Positions 1-10,720 are shown, numbered from the stretch's first letter. The stretch is DNA of 64,000 nucleotides from Strongylocentrotus droebachiensis (GCA_035222895.1 JAVYIG010004981.1:1-64000); one strand, 5' to 3'. Made by a program: numbers and translations. The notes: generated by a model from the sequence alone, not told the origin.

Positions 1-191
1 TATAAAGGTTGAAAAGGAAGGACGCAAACTACAGATAAAAGAGAAAAATTGTAGAAGAAGAATGAATGAAAAGAAAAGGAGATAAGAGGAGAAAAGTCCG
101 ACATTTATTTGAACAGAAGCACTAACAACACTATAATTCTGCAGCAATCAAACTTTAATATTTCTACTTTTGTTTTTGTTCTTTTGCACAG

Positions 192-308
192 ATTCGAACA
201 ACTGCTTCGCTTGCCGAGAAAGTTCGATGTGTATTGATCGTCATCTAATGTGTGATAACCTATGGCACTGCCCTGAGGGTAGCGACGAGTCATTTCAACT
301 ATGTTACG
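192..308 (+). CDS. Internal exon encoding an LDL-receptor class A module (partial gene, 5' part outside window)
   Basis: This 117-bp exon is bounded by a pyrimidine-rich acceptor (ttgcacag, AG at 190-191) and a consensus donor (GTGAGT from 309). It is a symmetric phase 1-1 exon, the usual arrangement for LDLa modules. It encodes about 39 residues with exactly six cysteines, a CDNLWHC segment and the acidic CPEGSDES signature that binds calcium in this family. LDLa modules are extracellular ligand-binding repeats held by three disulfides. The gap between the first two cysteines (CFAC) is shorter than usual. The last base, G308, joins AA at 946-947 to make Glu, so the frame continues into the terminal exon. 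No start codon is assigned because earlier exons lie upstream of the window. LDLa next to the membrane occurs in NETO-, LRP- and LDLRAD-type receptors. I cannot choose among these without the upstream exons. Confidence 0.85.
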
Positions 309-945
309 GTGAGTGTAAAGTACAAAAGACATTTGAATCACAAATTAATCATAAATGCAATCAGTATTAAAATCAGAAGCTCGGTGGCGCCTTATATTTG
401 TAAAGGGATTACGGGTGGGTTGAACAAAATATTGTTTGAAGGCAGAGTATACCGACATCACTACCACTGCCGGATTGTATTTCCAATTGCGCCATCTGTT
501 GGTGAAGGCGTACATAGAACGATTTTCTGTTCCTGTACCCAGGTGACCCAAGCATCACCAAGCGCGCTTAACATATAGATGGTGATGCACTGTGGGACAT
601 GGCTGTCGACACATTAGGACATTGTGAGTAGCAGATGGCAGTATACGGAAAAGGAAGTAGTGTCATTAGAATGCTTTAATATTAAAGACAAACAGCACCA
701 GGAACTTGGAACCCCCTTTTTGCTAAAACATTGATAATTATATTGATTAGAAGGGACCGGTCTCTGTAAACACTTAAAACAAAAATGTCATCATAAGAGA
801 TTTAGAAACTATCAAAATAGCTGGAAATAACACGTTACCTTGGAATCATTTGTAGGAGACAATCATAATAAATACCGTGAGAGTTCAGGTTTGAAATGGA
901 TGTTTATCTAACATTTGCTTTATGTTTTGTCTTTTCCTGTCACAG
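309..945 (+). other. Phase-1 intron between the LDLa exon and the terminal exon
   Basis: The intron is 637 bp, with a GTGAGT donor and an acceptor preceded by a tract rich in pyrimidines (tttgtcttttcctgtcacag). Reading frames inside it lack splice-compatible boundaries and any recognisable domain. I see no further exon or repeat in it. Confidence 0.75.
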
Positions 946-1586
946 AATCACCTGAAAGTGTAGAGGAGTCAAGTGGTCATGGCTGGTTGTCATGGACGGG
1001 GACCCACGTCGCCATGGCCTTCGCCGTCGCCGCCGTTCTCTTCATCATCTCCTCGTTGGTCTTCTGCTGCTGCTGCCATCAACCGTCATCCGAAACCCTC
1101 GACGACTCGAACCCGCAGGTGATCACCGACGCTAACATGTACTACATGCAACAAGCTAAGCCCGAGGTCGCCTCCAGCGCACCGCAAGCCAACCACGGGA
1201 AGAACGCACCACGCAGCCGCAACTCAAGCAACTACACCGAACACCGATATGACGTCGTCAACGCCGAAGCATCGGACGCTATGATCGGCTTCCCGTCCGT
1301 GAGCGAGCCGAGCGCTCTCAACACAGCCAACTCTGATTGGTGGGAAGTACGACGCAGCTGCGGAGACGGCTGCCAAGCGGGAATGCCGACAAGCTACGAG
1401 GTTTACGAACACCATCATCATATGTATCCAAACTGCGTCGAGTATGAATCGGAGACGACGTCGCCGCCCACGCAAGAGTATTACGTCCCAAACATGTCGT
1501 TTATTGAGCAACAAGAGTTGAGGTGGCAGCATTTGACGGGCCAGCACCACACCCGCGTTACCTTGCCCCCAGAAGGAGGTCATTGA
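946..1586 (+). CDS. Terminal exon: juxtamembrane segment, transmembrane helix and cytoplasmic tail of the LDLa receptor
   Basis: The exon begins after a cacag acceptor (AG 944-945) and continues the LDLa frame as E-SPESVEESSGHG. It ends at TGA 1584-1586. A short Ser/Glu-rich extracellular linker is followed by a hydrophobic helix at about 1005-1064 (HVAMAFAVAAVLFIISSLVF). A CCCC cluster lies directly at the inner membrane face and is a plausible palmitoylation site. The tail is about 170 residues, rich in Ser, Asn, His and Tyr, with YDVV (a possible YxxPhi sorting or phosphotyrosine site), a four-His run and no recognised catalytic domain. The exon is visibly more GC- and CpG-rich than its surroundings, with codon use typical of real coding sequence. 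The topology indicates a type I receptor or co-receptor at the cell surface. Its ligand and exact family are not determinable here. Confidence 0.85.
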
Positions 1587-1700
1587 GCCTAAATCTTTGC
1601 GCAGACAGTAACTTTTATATCAATGTATCGATACATATTATTGGTATCGGCACATCCCTCTTAAAAAACGGGTCGTTTAAATAAATGACAACAGGGTATA
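1587..1700 (+). terminator. Putative 3' UTR with AATAAA poly(A) signal
   Basis: A canonical AATAAA lies at 1680-1685, about 95 nt after the stop codon of the LDLa receptor. The sequence from the stop codon to this point is AT-rich and non-coding. This is the nearest good signal and gives a short 3' UTR. A longer alternative 3' UTR is possible. Confidence 0.5.
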
Positions 1701-2270
1701 ATGCTATGGCAACACGTTGTATCATGTATCAGAGTGTTCAGGTATTTGTTGTGCGAAACGTTCGTTTATAAATTCACGGCGATAAGCCATGTTTGGTCAA
1801 TATTATGAATGCACACATTTGACGTTTACATTGTATCATTTACGTAGCCACTCGCACAAACATGATAATACATAGTGGGAAAAGATTGAAATGTTAACAG
1901 CACAAAGTCCGGTTGGTATGTGAATTATCATGATCCAATACTCTTGTCATAGCTGATCAAATTTATATAATGTTTCGATTAATCATCTATGAAAAGGTTG
2001 TTTGCATTAGCCCTATGTAGCATTATCAACTTCAACATTAATTTTTAACATATTTATATATGTCAATCACAGACAACAATCACACCGATCTGGGACTTGC
2101 ATGCTAGAAAATTGCAATGTGAAACGAATTACGAACTGTAATATTATGGCGGCAATCGGACAGAGAAGATTAAAATATGTTCGGCCATCCGGTAGGTAAG
2201 CCGAATCACAAGATATGTTTTTGTATTAAAGCAAAACATTCGTATATACGATAATTTAAGTTGCTACTTA
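1701..2270. other. Intergenic AT-rich stretch, nothing recognised
   Basis: No exon-like frame, repeat or RNA gene was seen between the 3' UTR and the satellite-bearing element. Confidence 0.6.
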
Positions 2271-2271
2271 C

Positions 2272-2955
2272 ACATCAGTCACACTGCAAAACCGACTCCA
2301 CACCGACTCCACACCGACTCCAAACCGACTCCAAACCGACTCCACAACGACTGCATACCGACTGCATACTGACTCCAACCCGACTCCATTGCGACTCCAA
2401 ATCGACTCCAAACAGCCTCCAAACCGACTCTACTGACTCCACACCGACTCCACACTGGCTGCATACCGACTCCAAACCGACTCCAAACCGACTCCATACC
2501 GACTCCAAACCGACTCCATACCGACTCATCACCCACTCCACACCGACTCCAAACTGACTCCATACCGACTCCAAACTGACTCCACACCGACTCCACACCG
2601 ACTGCATACCGACTCCAAACTGACTCCACACCGACTCCATACCGACTCCATACCGACTTCACACCGACTCCAAACCGACTGCATACCGACTCCTTGCCAT
2701 ATGTAATAGAATATTTGATCGGTCCGTTGTCGGCATGGTGTCGGTCTCGTTGGTTGCTTGAGGTATGACAAAAATGACAACTTTGAAAAAGGTTTGTTCA
2801 TACTACTACAACACCCAGGAAGCACCCTTTAAAAAAATAATCTCAGTCAATCCGCTATACCAAATCCACACCGACATAGTTCTCGCCATTGGGATTAATG
2901 TAAGATTTTGTTCCGGGGGGTTGTCGGTTTGGAGTCCGTCTTGTCGGTGTGACTG
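2272..2955. mobile_element. Terminal-inverted-repeat element carrying an 11-bp satellite
   Basis: The left end reads acatcagtcacac at 2272-2284. Its inverted match, gtgtgactgatgt, closes the element at about 2943-2955. Just inside the right end, gtcggtttggagtccg is the reverse complement of the satellite unit, so satellite-like sequence occurs in both arms in opposite orientation. The centre (about 2700-2900) is unique. No transposase frame is present, so this is a non-autonomous foldback-type element. Related termini occur near 12480-12625 and 58710-58828. Confidence 0.6.
2282..2696. repeat. 11-bp tandem repeat (ccgactccaca), about 37 copies
   Basis: Near-perfect head-to-tail copies of ccgactccaca/ccgactccaaa vary mainly at the two bases before the final a. 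Three units equal 33 bp, and the units contain no stop on the minus strand, so long repetitive open frames (VWSRCGVGVES-like peptides) appear in all three minus frames. These are artefacts of the period and are not genes. The array lies within the left arm of the inverted-repeat element described above. Confidence 0.95.
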
Positions 2956-4093
2956 ATGTAGACATGGCACGTTAAGGGGTGAAACAATGCACCCATTTAT
3001 TATGGTAACATTGATAGGATGAAACCTTTTGCACCCTTTATGGGTGCATCTTCGCACCCCTAGGGCACCAAGTTTGTCCCTTGCGAGGTAAAAAGTTCCA
3101 CCCTTCCATATCAAATTAATTTGTCCAGGTATACTAAGTGGGATGATTGCAACCATTATGATAAGTTAAACAATCTGGTTTCAAGTTATGTCATTATTTT
3201 GTCAGCATAATTGTAGACATAATTACCCTCTTCCTGAGTAATTTTACCCGACTTGCTTTAACAATGTATTGTAATTCCAATTCAAAAATGTAATGTGAGT
3301 CAGGTCGTAGGTTAGCTTTTAGGCCTAGGTCTCGATGTCCTCAATTAGTCATCTAAGTCGTCGCGGTGTAGACACCCACACAACTGACACACTTAATCCC
3401 AAATAACAAATGTTTGCACCTTTTTAGGTGATAGATTATGATGACAATGTTATAATACAATGCAATTTCAAAGTTATAATGTGTTAATTTGAAATATATA
3501 AGTATATTGTTATATGTGAAATAAATATATTTAAATGCCAGTATAGTTCGAACTGTTATAACTGTCATTATTCTTTTCAACGTAGTATTACCACATTCGG
3601 CTGTACTGAAGGTGGGCGTATGCAAGATTACATTTCTAGAGAGGGGCTTGCCTTCTAGAAATTGCAGGATTAGTCATTTTGATGACTTTACAAGATATTG
3701 GCGGTTAGGATGAAAAATTAGGTTGCCTAGGGACGGTTTTGCCTTAACACAACTTCATATCTAATTACACAAAAATTGGCACCATTATGTATGACTGGTG
3801 TTATGGTGAGCAACTGGTTCCCCGACGTTGCACATATTCATTTGGAAATCTCCTGTTTATAACAAGCGCATAACTAAAGCTATAAAACCCCATGGTACAA
3901 GTAGAAGGGCTTAAAGTTAACATTTCGGGTGGAAAAGAGAAAAGAAAAGGGGCCATGGGACTGAGGAAAGGATATAAGGCATATTGGTATTTATCATTAC
4001 TACCACAATCATATATATATTTTTTTTTTCGGGGGGGGGGAGTTAATATGTTTAATAGGACTTGTAGGATGGTTTATAATATTAGTTGAGAGA
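2956..4093. other. Intergenic, AT-rich, no gene seen
   Basis: The stretch holds AT-rich sequence around 3430-3540 and a T9/G10 junction at 4021-4040. No splice-bounded coding segment or named repeat is recognised. Confidence 0.5.
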
Positions 4094-4340
4094 GGAGATT
4101 ATCGTGGTATTTAGTGGTTCATTAACTTGACTCTCAATCCTAGGGTTGAGGGTTCGAATCCCAGCCCAGCACGTACTAGCGTCTTTCACAAGACATTAAT
4201 CCACTTCCCACCCAGGTGTAAATGAGTACCTGGTAATCGCTTGGGTAATTCTGATTGCAGGGCCCTCGTGAAGAGCAGTGTTAATGCTGTTGAGACTTCC
4301 TTAGGTAAAATAAAATATTATAATGATAATACATTTTTAT
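4094..4340 (+). repeat. tRNA-derived SINE, family A, copy 1
   Basis: The 5' part is tRNA-like, with an A-box-like tttagtggttc and a strong B box (gggttcgaatccc, near 4150-4162). It is followed by the family's shared core (cacccaggtgtaaatgagtacc, about 4207-4228) and an AT-rich tail. The same head and core occur in reverse at 8897-8659. The core alone recurs at 6.7, 28.5, 40.5 and 51.4 kb. SINEs of this type are transcribed by RNA polymerase III and mobilised by a partner LINE. Confidence 0.8.
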
Positions 4341-5382
4341 AGCGGAGATTGTCGGTGCGGAAAGTAGGAATAAATGCAGAGAGAGAGAGAGAGACGGAAA
4401 AAGAGAGGGAAGGGGGCAGATAATGATAGACAAAACAAAGAAAGAAAGATGTGGAACATGAGAGGATAAACAACAAAATGTACATGTAAAAGGGGGAAAA
4501 AGAAGAGGAAGAAACATTAGCGCAGACAGAAAACTTAAGTAAAATACGAAAACATACAGACATAAACAGAAATAAAACGAGGTCTATTGGTTGTTGTAAT
4601 AGGGGCAGATCAATCGATCTTTGTATTGCCTCCTTTGGGAAACGCAATATCTAGAATAAAGAATATCTTACCTGAGACCCCCCCCCCCCCCACCCGTAAA
4701 ATTATCATGCTTATTAAAGATCTGAAAAGCAAGAATAACAACAACAAAGACAAATGGAACAAAAAATAGAACAACAGCAACAACGATTATCAAGCTCATT
4801 AAAGATCCAAAAAGCAAGAATGAACAAGAACAAAGACAAATAGAAAGGGCCTGGACGGAAGGAGGGGCACTCAGCTTAGAAGTGTGACTAAAGGTACGTA
4901 TGGCCCCTGGATACACCCCTGAGCAAACATTAATGCTATGTTCTACATGAGAACGGCGTTTGAAGGACTCGGTACCACAAGTGTTCCTTCGCGATTACGG
5001 TCACGTACTTTTACACACACTGAACGTCTGGAGTCTAACCCTCTCCTCGTTTCCGTTGAATCATTCAACTCAGACAAAGGGAAATAAAGTTAAGGCTAAT
5101 TAGCCATGGATCTGTCAGTCGACCTTATTTGATACAATGAAATGATATACAGAGGGAGATCTTTTGTTTGTGTCTTCTCTTAATTATGCGCAAGGTTAAA
5201 GGTGGAAGTGTTTTGTTCGGCAGGTGCTTTTTCCGTGCCGATTGCAGCCTAGTTTCTCATTGACATGTTGATAAGGATGACTGTACAAAAAGTATTTTTG
5301 AATGAATAATCTGCAATTAAATTCAGAATATAGAGATTGTATGAAGAGTAAAAAGGCACGAGTTTTATATGTGCATGCGTGT
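4341..5382. other. Intergenic with GA tract, C14 run and a short two-copy duplication
   Basis: GA-rich sequence lies at about 4376-4450 and a C14 run at 4678-4691. A degenerate direct duplication with a period of about 84 bp spans 4701-4845: attatcatgcttattaaag recurs as attatcaagctcattaaag, followed in both copies by a Lys/Asn-like A-rich stretch. No gene is seen. Confidence 0.6.
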
Positions 5383-6344
5383 GGGGGGGGGGGGGGGGTG
5401 GGGGTAGATGGCGACTCCTTTGATATAGCGGTAGTATGTCCCAAAACAAAAGTAGAATAAGTAATTTTAATAATCACTCTCCCGGACAGTAAGACAGTTA
5501 GTAGGCAATGTACATGTAGTTAGCACAAGATTAAAAGAGAAACCGATGGTGAAATTAGTGAGAACTCGGATCATTTCATTTCATTTTAATCGTTTTCATT
5601 AAATGGATAATAATTCTTATCACCCTTCAAAAACTACCACTGAGTTTGGCTTCCCCCAAGTATGGCCACACTCTGCCAAGAATGAACTTCCGCCCTCATA
5701 GTTCGCTTTATTAAAGCCCAGGGTTGGTTTTCTCCACACGTTTCCACTTGGCACGGCTGCGAAGCTGTTTTAGAGATGAACCCAGAGAAGGGGAGGGGGG
5801 GGGGGGGGGCACAGGGGAGGGGGCACAGGGGCGTGCGTGTCCTCTATCTTTGAGCATCTTCCATAAGGTTCACGTACGTGTAAAATGTGTTAAATGGGCC
5901 CTAGTGTGGCGGAAGAAAACGCTCACTCCGTGTCCTTTCGTCTGGAAAGATCGAAAAAAAAAATTGAATACAAAATTCTCATTTATTTCCCTCTCATTGA
6001 CATTATGGAAACTTATAAATAAATAAGATCGTTAAGTAAACAATTCAAAAGCAGAAGGAGGCAAAAACTCGAGAAGCATTTGCAAGTGTTTGTTACGCCC
6101 ATTACACCATACGGACAAGAAAATGTAAATTGAATTAATTTAACAAATAGGGGGGGGGGGGGTGGGTGTTGTGGAAACACTTTCAACATTTACCACACCA
6201 ACACAGTGTGTAAGAGGGAGTGGTGGGACGTGCGCACTTGCCCACTCTCAATTTCTGCCCTCCCTTTGCCCCTTTCGTTCAGTGTCTTAATATGAACGCT
6301 TGTATAATGAGGCACACAGGACAAGAGGTGGGGGGGGGGGGGGG
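5383..6344. repeat. Cluster of poly-G tracts
   Basis: Uninterrupted G runs occur at 5383-5398, 5795-5809, 6150-6162 and 6330-6344, all on the + strand. Each can form intramolecular quadruplexes and is likely to be length-variable. The sequence between them is AT-rich with no supported exon. Confidence 0.8.
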
Positions 6345-6539
6345 TCGTCCCGCTTCAGCTACAACACTGAGGTCTGTACATTATTACTGTCCTAGATTTC
6401 AATGATCCTTGTCAAATCATTAATCATTAATGAGGAGCGAGGAAAAACGTGTCAGTCGATGAATCCAGTTCCAAAACAGACCACAAACACGATAACAGCC
6501 TTGTGCGTCTCCTTATGAAACGTGCGAACATGACAACGA

Positions 6540-6600
6540 CGTATTACGTAATCCGAACTTGATTTCTATCAAACATACAAAAGGGTTTCTAAATTTCTTT
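6540..6600 (+). repeat. Fragment of a dispersed repeat also seen at 48.2 kb and 19.4 kb
   Basis: tattacgtaatccgaac followed by catacaaaagggttt matches the start of the copy at 48215-48325 (tattacgttatccgaac, then catacaatagggtatt). It is short and degenerate. Confidence 0.4.
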
Positions 6601-6602
6601 GA

Positions 6603-6800
6603 GTAATAATAACAATAATATTGGATTCTTATATAGCGCACATATCGACCCTGCAAGGTCCTCAAGGCGCTCCAACATTACCCGGCTATGCTAGGCTGCC
6701 GATTTCGACGCTCACAGCATTTAAGGAATTCCTTCCTAGCTGTACCCATTTAACACCTGGGTGGAGAGTGGCAAGTGTAGATTAATGTCTTTCGAAAATA
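6603..6800 (-). repeat. SINE family A fragment (3' half)
   Basis: Read on the minus strand, this contains the shared core (ccactctccacccaggtgtt around 6750-6770) and the family 3' end gcgctatataagaatccaa followed by an AAT-rich tail. The tRNA-like head is missing or too degraded to recognise. Confidence 0.7.
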
Positions 6801-6989
6801 ATTGCGACCGTGCTTACTGCTGAGCTCAAATGAAAGGTTCATTTAAAAAAGAAACCCTTCTTGACGGAGCCCCCTTTCGCTTGTTTCGTAACCCCAGGTC
6901 TGTCAAAGGCCTCATTACGTTCACATTGTCTTCACACATTAATATATCCTAATTTTTTATCTATCAAGTTGACAATTGAACAGCTGATT

Positions 6990-6999
6990 CACCCCCTCC

Positions 7000-7031
<32 letters not shown>

Positions 7032-7112
7032 CTCTCTCTATGTCTCTCTCTCTCTCTGTCTCTCTCTCCCTCTCTCTGTCTCTCTCCACCTCTCTCTCTT
7101 TCTCTCTCCCCC

Positions 7113-7143
<31 letters not shown>

Positions 7144-7147
7144 TCTA
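6990..7147. repeat. (CT)n microsatellite, about 155 bp
   Basis: An interrupted TCTCTC tract. Leu/Ser-rich open frames across it are simple-sequence artefacts. Confidence 0.95.
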
Positions 7148-7439
7148 TTTGAGACAGCTGACCCCTTGAGGGGACAGCGAGGTAAGGCAAAGGAAATTAC
7201 GCAATGACATTTTAATTGTCAAAATTGGACGGCGCCGATTTCATTTTAGGATTGAAAGACAGCGGCCATCAGATACTTTAACTTAACATCCTTACTCTTT
7301 AAATCTGTTTTGGATCATGATTGCTATGAGGCCATCATATAAGATGTTGTGCAGCTACGCGTGTTTCCACGCTAGATTAACATCGTTTCTAATCTTTTTC
7401 TTCGAGATTTAATAATAATCTGGATTTTAATAATTGTCT

Positions 7440-7600
7440 TAAAGGCCGTCAATACTACTGGGCCAGCAGGGACTAGACCACCCAGCCAGGTCTCAACTAA
7501 CATAAGAAAAAGAGGACCATGGGGGACCAACAGGCACCGATTGGGGAAGTTTTCTAAATAGAGTGAGCAAGTAGCTACAAGTTGGACAGTGGGGCTTTAA
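7440..7600 (-). repeat. Dispersed repeat D, copy 1
   Basis: The reverse complement closely matches 48461-48645 on the + strand, including ccccactgtccaacttgtag, tagaaaacttccccaatcgg and tctttttcttatgttagttg. The two copies are 41 kb apart and in opposite orientation. There is no coding frame. This copy abuts a tRNA-like SINE region at 7600-7950, so it may be the 3' body of a composite SINE. Confidence 0.8.
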
Positions 7601-7950
7601 TATGGCAAACCCTTTCTAAGCGCTTTACAGATATTATTACCAGCCCGGTCGTCGGATTCATTCACACACAATGTGCACCATCTTTATTCCCTGGGGAGTT
7701 TTCCTACCACATGATCATCGTGGGGGCATATGGCAATTATTAGCACAAATGCTTTCGTCATCCTACCAGGTCCTCATTTCTCTCCCGGGTTATATAGAGT
7801 GGCAAATGTAGAGTACTGCCTTGTCAAATGACATTAGTGCCGTTTTACGGATTGAACCCATGTTTTGCATTTCAAGTCAGGCGCTTGAGGTTAAACCACT
7901 CGACTTCGACACCTCTACATTTAGGCACCAACGTCGGAGTCTCGACACTA
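7601..7950 (-). repeat. tRNA-like SINE-related sequence, degraded
   Basis: On the minus strand a head at about 7905-7845 reads like an A box (gagtggtttaacc) and a B box (gggttcaatcc). It is followed by a degraded family A core (tttgccactctatataa) and then agcgctttac close to the 3' end. The head and core order match family A, but the sequence is diverged. Confidence 0.55.
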
Positions 7951-8658
7951 TTTTTTTTTTGCCAGCATCTCCCCCTGTTGTTTTTGCATGAAGACATTGT
8001 TGGAATAAACTCATAATTATATAGGCCTTTTTATACACCCAATCCAACTCTACACCTTAACATATGAAATAATTTTTTTTCTATACTTCTACCACTTCCA
8101 CATTCCTCCAAAGAATGTCATGGGTGCATAAACTACAACTCTGTAGTTCTTCTCCAGAAAATAAAAGGTCAAACCCGACAAGTTTAAATATGGAATAGGT
8201 TAATAAGACAAAATAATAATGAGATGATGTATTTTTACAACCTTTTCATTCTAGCCACATGTTCGTCATAACTTTGAAAATATCCGGAGTAATTTCGTTC
8301 TGTCTTTAGAGGAAATTGAGACACTAATTGGAAAGTTCTTTCGACCTATTAAAGGTTCACCTCACTTTGTGCACAATTGGCCAAGGGTTGAGGGCGGTTC
8401 CCTGAATATCGACGTCAAATGTCTAAACTTTTCGAGCGAGCGAAGCAAGTGACCAAACATTAAATCAAATTTCCCTCGTTTTTATATGAAAGCGTGATCA
8501 AGATACAAAATATCGCTCATTAAACACATAACAAACCGAATATGAATGATGGTTGTCCCCAACTTTGTGATTTCGTAATATTATTCTCTGGAGTGCGAAG
8601 GGGTGCAGTCTCGAAATCTTTCACCTACGACTGAGCATTGCCACAAACATAGCTACAG
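7951..8658. other. Intergenic, nothing recognised
   Basis: AT-rich sequence without splice-bounded frames or repeats that I could pair elsewhere in the window. Confidence 0.5.
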
Positions 8659-8897
8659 ATAATAATAATTATTTTACCCGTTAAGGGAAGTCTCATCAGC
8701 ATCACAGACGTTCTTCCTGATTACCCCCGCAATTCTTGTTATCCTAGCAATTCCCAGGTACCCATTTACATCTGGGTGGAGAGTGGCAAAATGTGGATTA
8801 ATGTTTTGCCAAAGGAAATTAGAACCAAACTGGGAATCGAATCCTCAACCCTCGGACCGAGAGTGAAGTGACCGAACCACTATACCACGATATCTCC
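8659..8897 (-). repeat. tRNA-derived SINE, family A, copy 2 (most complete)
   Basis: Read on the minus strand it starts ggagatatcgtggtatagtgg (A-box region). The B box is ggattcgattccc, followed by the core ccactctccacccagatgta and an end at gggtaaaataattattattat. Head, core and tail are all present at about 240 bp, and it aligns throughout with copy 1 at 4094-4340. Confidence 0.85.
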
Positions 8898-9600
8898 ACG
8901 CCGAGAGTGCATGTCGGCTATTCAACTTATTACCGAGTTTCTCTATGGACAAGTAGAGTTTGAGCTGTTTCTATATAGGTCAATATTATGGAACATCCCG
9001 ACAAAACAGTATTGTAAACGTTCCACATGTCAATAGATTTACAAAGAAATGGAATTTCGGATGGAATTTCCGATTTGGGATCAGAGAATGCGACATTTCC
9101 GTCAAAAAGATATTTAATCCGATATCCCGCAGTGGTAAATATATCCAGAGATATGAGATCCCCCGTATTTTTCTTAAAGTGAGATATTTTGATTGTCCCG
9201 ATGCGATTTTCTTTTTCTTAGTCAGTATCTGGGGCGGTTTGTATGGTGTCCCAACTCACCTTTCTCGCCCACTACCGTTGAGTGGCTACGCCATTTTCAC
9301 TTATGTTTGTAAATAAAGAGGTTTTACAACATTCTTAAATCAATACATGAGGAAAAAAGTAGTGGATGATGTAGGATAAGCCTTAAATGGAGGAAAACAT
9401 CATGTATAAGCTATTTTGTCTTTAAATAGTAAGAAAAAGGAAAGGGACCACTTGAAATTAACGTTTGATCTGCATATGAGAGATTATTACACTAACATGC
9501 AGATGAAATAAAAATGTTATAGGAATCTTCCTAGTAAAAGACGTCATATTCGCAGCTATGATAAACTGGCGCAAAAATGGACCCCTTTAATTAAACGAAA
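8898..9600. other. Intergenic; one 118-codon open frame of doubtful status
   Basis: An open frame at 8960-9316 (+) encodes 118 residues with no recognisable domain. I see no Kozak context or splice evidence to support it, and composition is AT-rich. I do not call it a gene. Confidence 0.4.
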
Positions 9601-9631
9601 TTAAAACATCCGCGATTGAGGAAAATATCAA

Positions 9632-9660
9632 AGATTAGACCGCCTGCTGGGAGAGTTCTT
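9632..9660. other. Short perfect-stem hairpin
   Basis: gagagttcttccgaaagaag followed by gaactctc folds into a stem of about 11 bp with a small loop. It lies upstream of the larger inverted repeat at 9864-10008 and may belong to the same foldback element. Confidence 0.4.
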
Positions 9661-9863
9661 CCGAAAGAAGGAACTCTCAACTTTTACAATAATATTTTAG
9701 GGATTTTCCCTGTCTCATATATGAGAGGTAGTTAGTCTGTATTATACGATTATGAAGCGGATCCTAATCAAATGATTGGTTGAGAGCGTACACGTGACCA
9801 GGCATTTATTTTGCCTAACACATAATCTTACTAATGACCGGTCATTAGTTGGTACTTATGGCC

Positions 9864-10008
9864 AATAATACACATCATTCTGTTCGGGTATCAGTTAAAT
9901 TACCCACACTCGGTACCTTCGAAACAGTCCAATCGTTAAACTGTTCCAAAGGTATTACCTTGTGTGGGTAATTCTTACAAATGCCTTCACTGCTGTGTAT
10001 TATTTGTA
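9864..10008. repeat. Foldback inverted repeat, about 145 bp
   Basis: The outer arms are aataatacaca and tgtgtattatt. The inner arms are aattacccacact and tgtgtgggtaatt, and the centre pairs gaaacagt with actgttcc. This is a near-complete palindrome with a short loop and no coding potential, typical of a MITE. Confidence 0.75.
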
Positions 10009-10129
10009 TACTATCATATAATCCTTGACGGTATTGCTATATCATGGTTATGGCACTTTAGACATTCCACAGGAAAAGTTCATAAACAAAATTAACCACG
10101 CACTAGATATCAGGGGGTTATCCTCTCAG

Positions 10130-10720
10130 TCCGACAGCTCGTGAGACCGACATTGACAATAGGTTCACTAAACCGAAAACTCGCTAGACCGACAGCTCAT
10201 TAGACCGAGAGCCCACTAGACCGCCAGTCCACTAGACCGCCAGTCCACTAAACAGACATCCCACAAGACCGTCAGTGACTAGACCGATCATGCCGACAGC
10301 CCACTAGAACGAGAGCTCGCTAGACCGACAGCCCATTAGACCGAGAGCCCATTAGACCAACACTCCACTATACCGCCAGTCCGTTAGACCGACAGCCCAC
10401 AAGTACGTCAGCAACTAGACCGATCATGCCGACAGCCCACTAGACTGAGAGCTCGCTAGACCGACAGCCCATTAGACCGAGAGCCCACTAGACCAACACT
10501 TCACTAGACCGCCAGTCCACTAGACCGACAACCCACAAGACCGTCAGCGACTAGACCGATCATGCCGACAGCCCACTAGACCGTCAATCCATAAGACCGA
10601 CAGCCCACGAAACCGACAGAACAGAGAAATACATAATACAATATTTAAACAAGGAGAAAGTTATCAATGGTACACAAGACGTTCGGCCCACTAGACCAAC
10701 AGTCCAAAAAACCGACAGAA
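10130..10720. repeat. 16-bp tandem repeat organised as a 136-bp higher-order repeat
   Basis: The basic unit is about 16 bp (ccgacagcccactaga) with variants such as ccgccagtccactaga and ccgagagcccattaga. A marker variant, ccgatcatg, recurs at 10284, 10420 and 10556, exactly 136 bp apart each time. Flanking variants keep the same order, so a block of 8-9 units was amplified as a whole. A decayed edge persists to about 10720. There are no coding features. Confidence 0.9.

Noticed and set aside
1224..1583. 119-codon minus-strand frame
   Set aside because: Antisense shadow of the receptor's terminal exon, with no independent evidence.
8960..9316. 118-codon open frame
   Set aside because: No recognisable family and no start or splice support; left uncalled.
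10130..10720. CRISPR-like array
   Set aside because: Units are contiguous 16-bp tandem repeats without spacers, in a eukaryotic genome.
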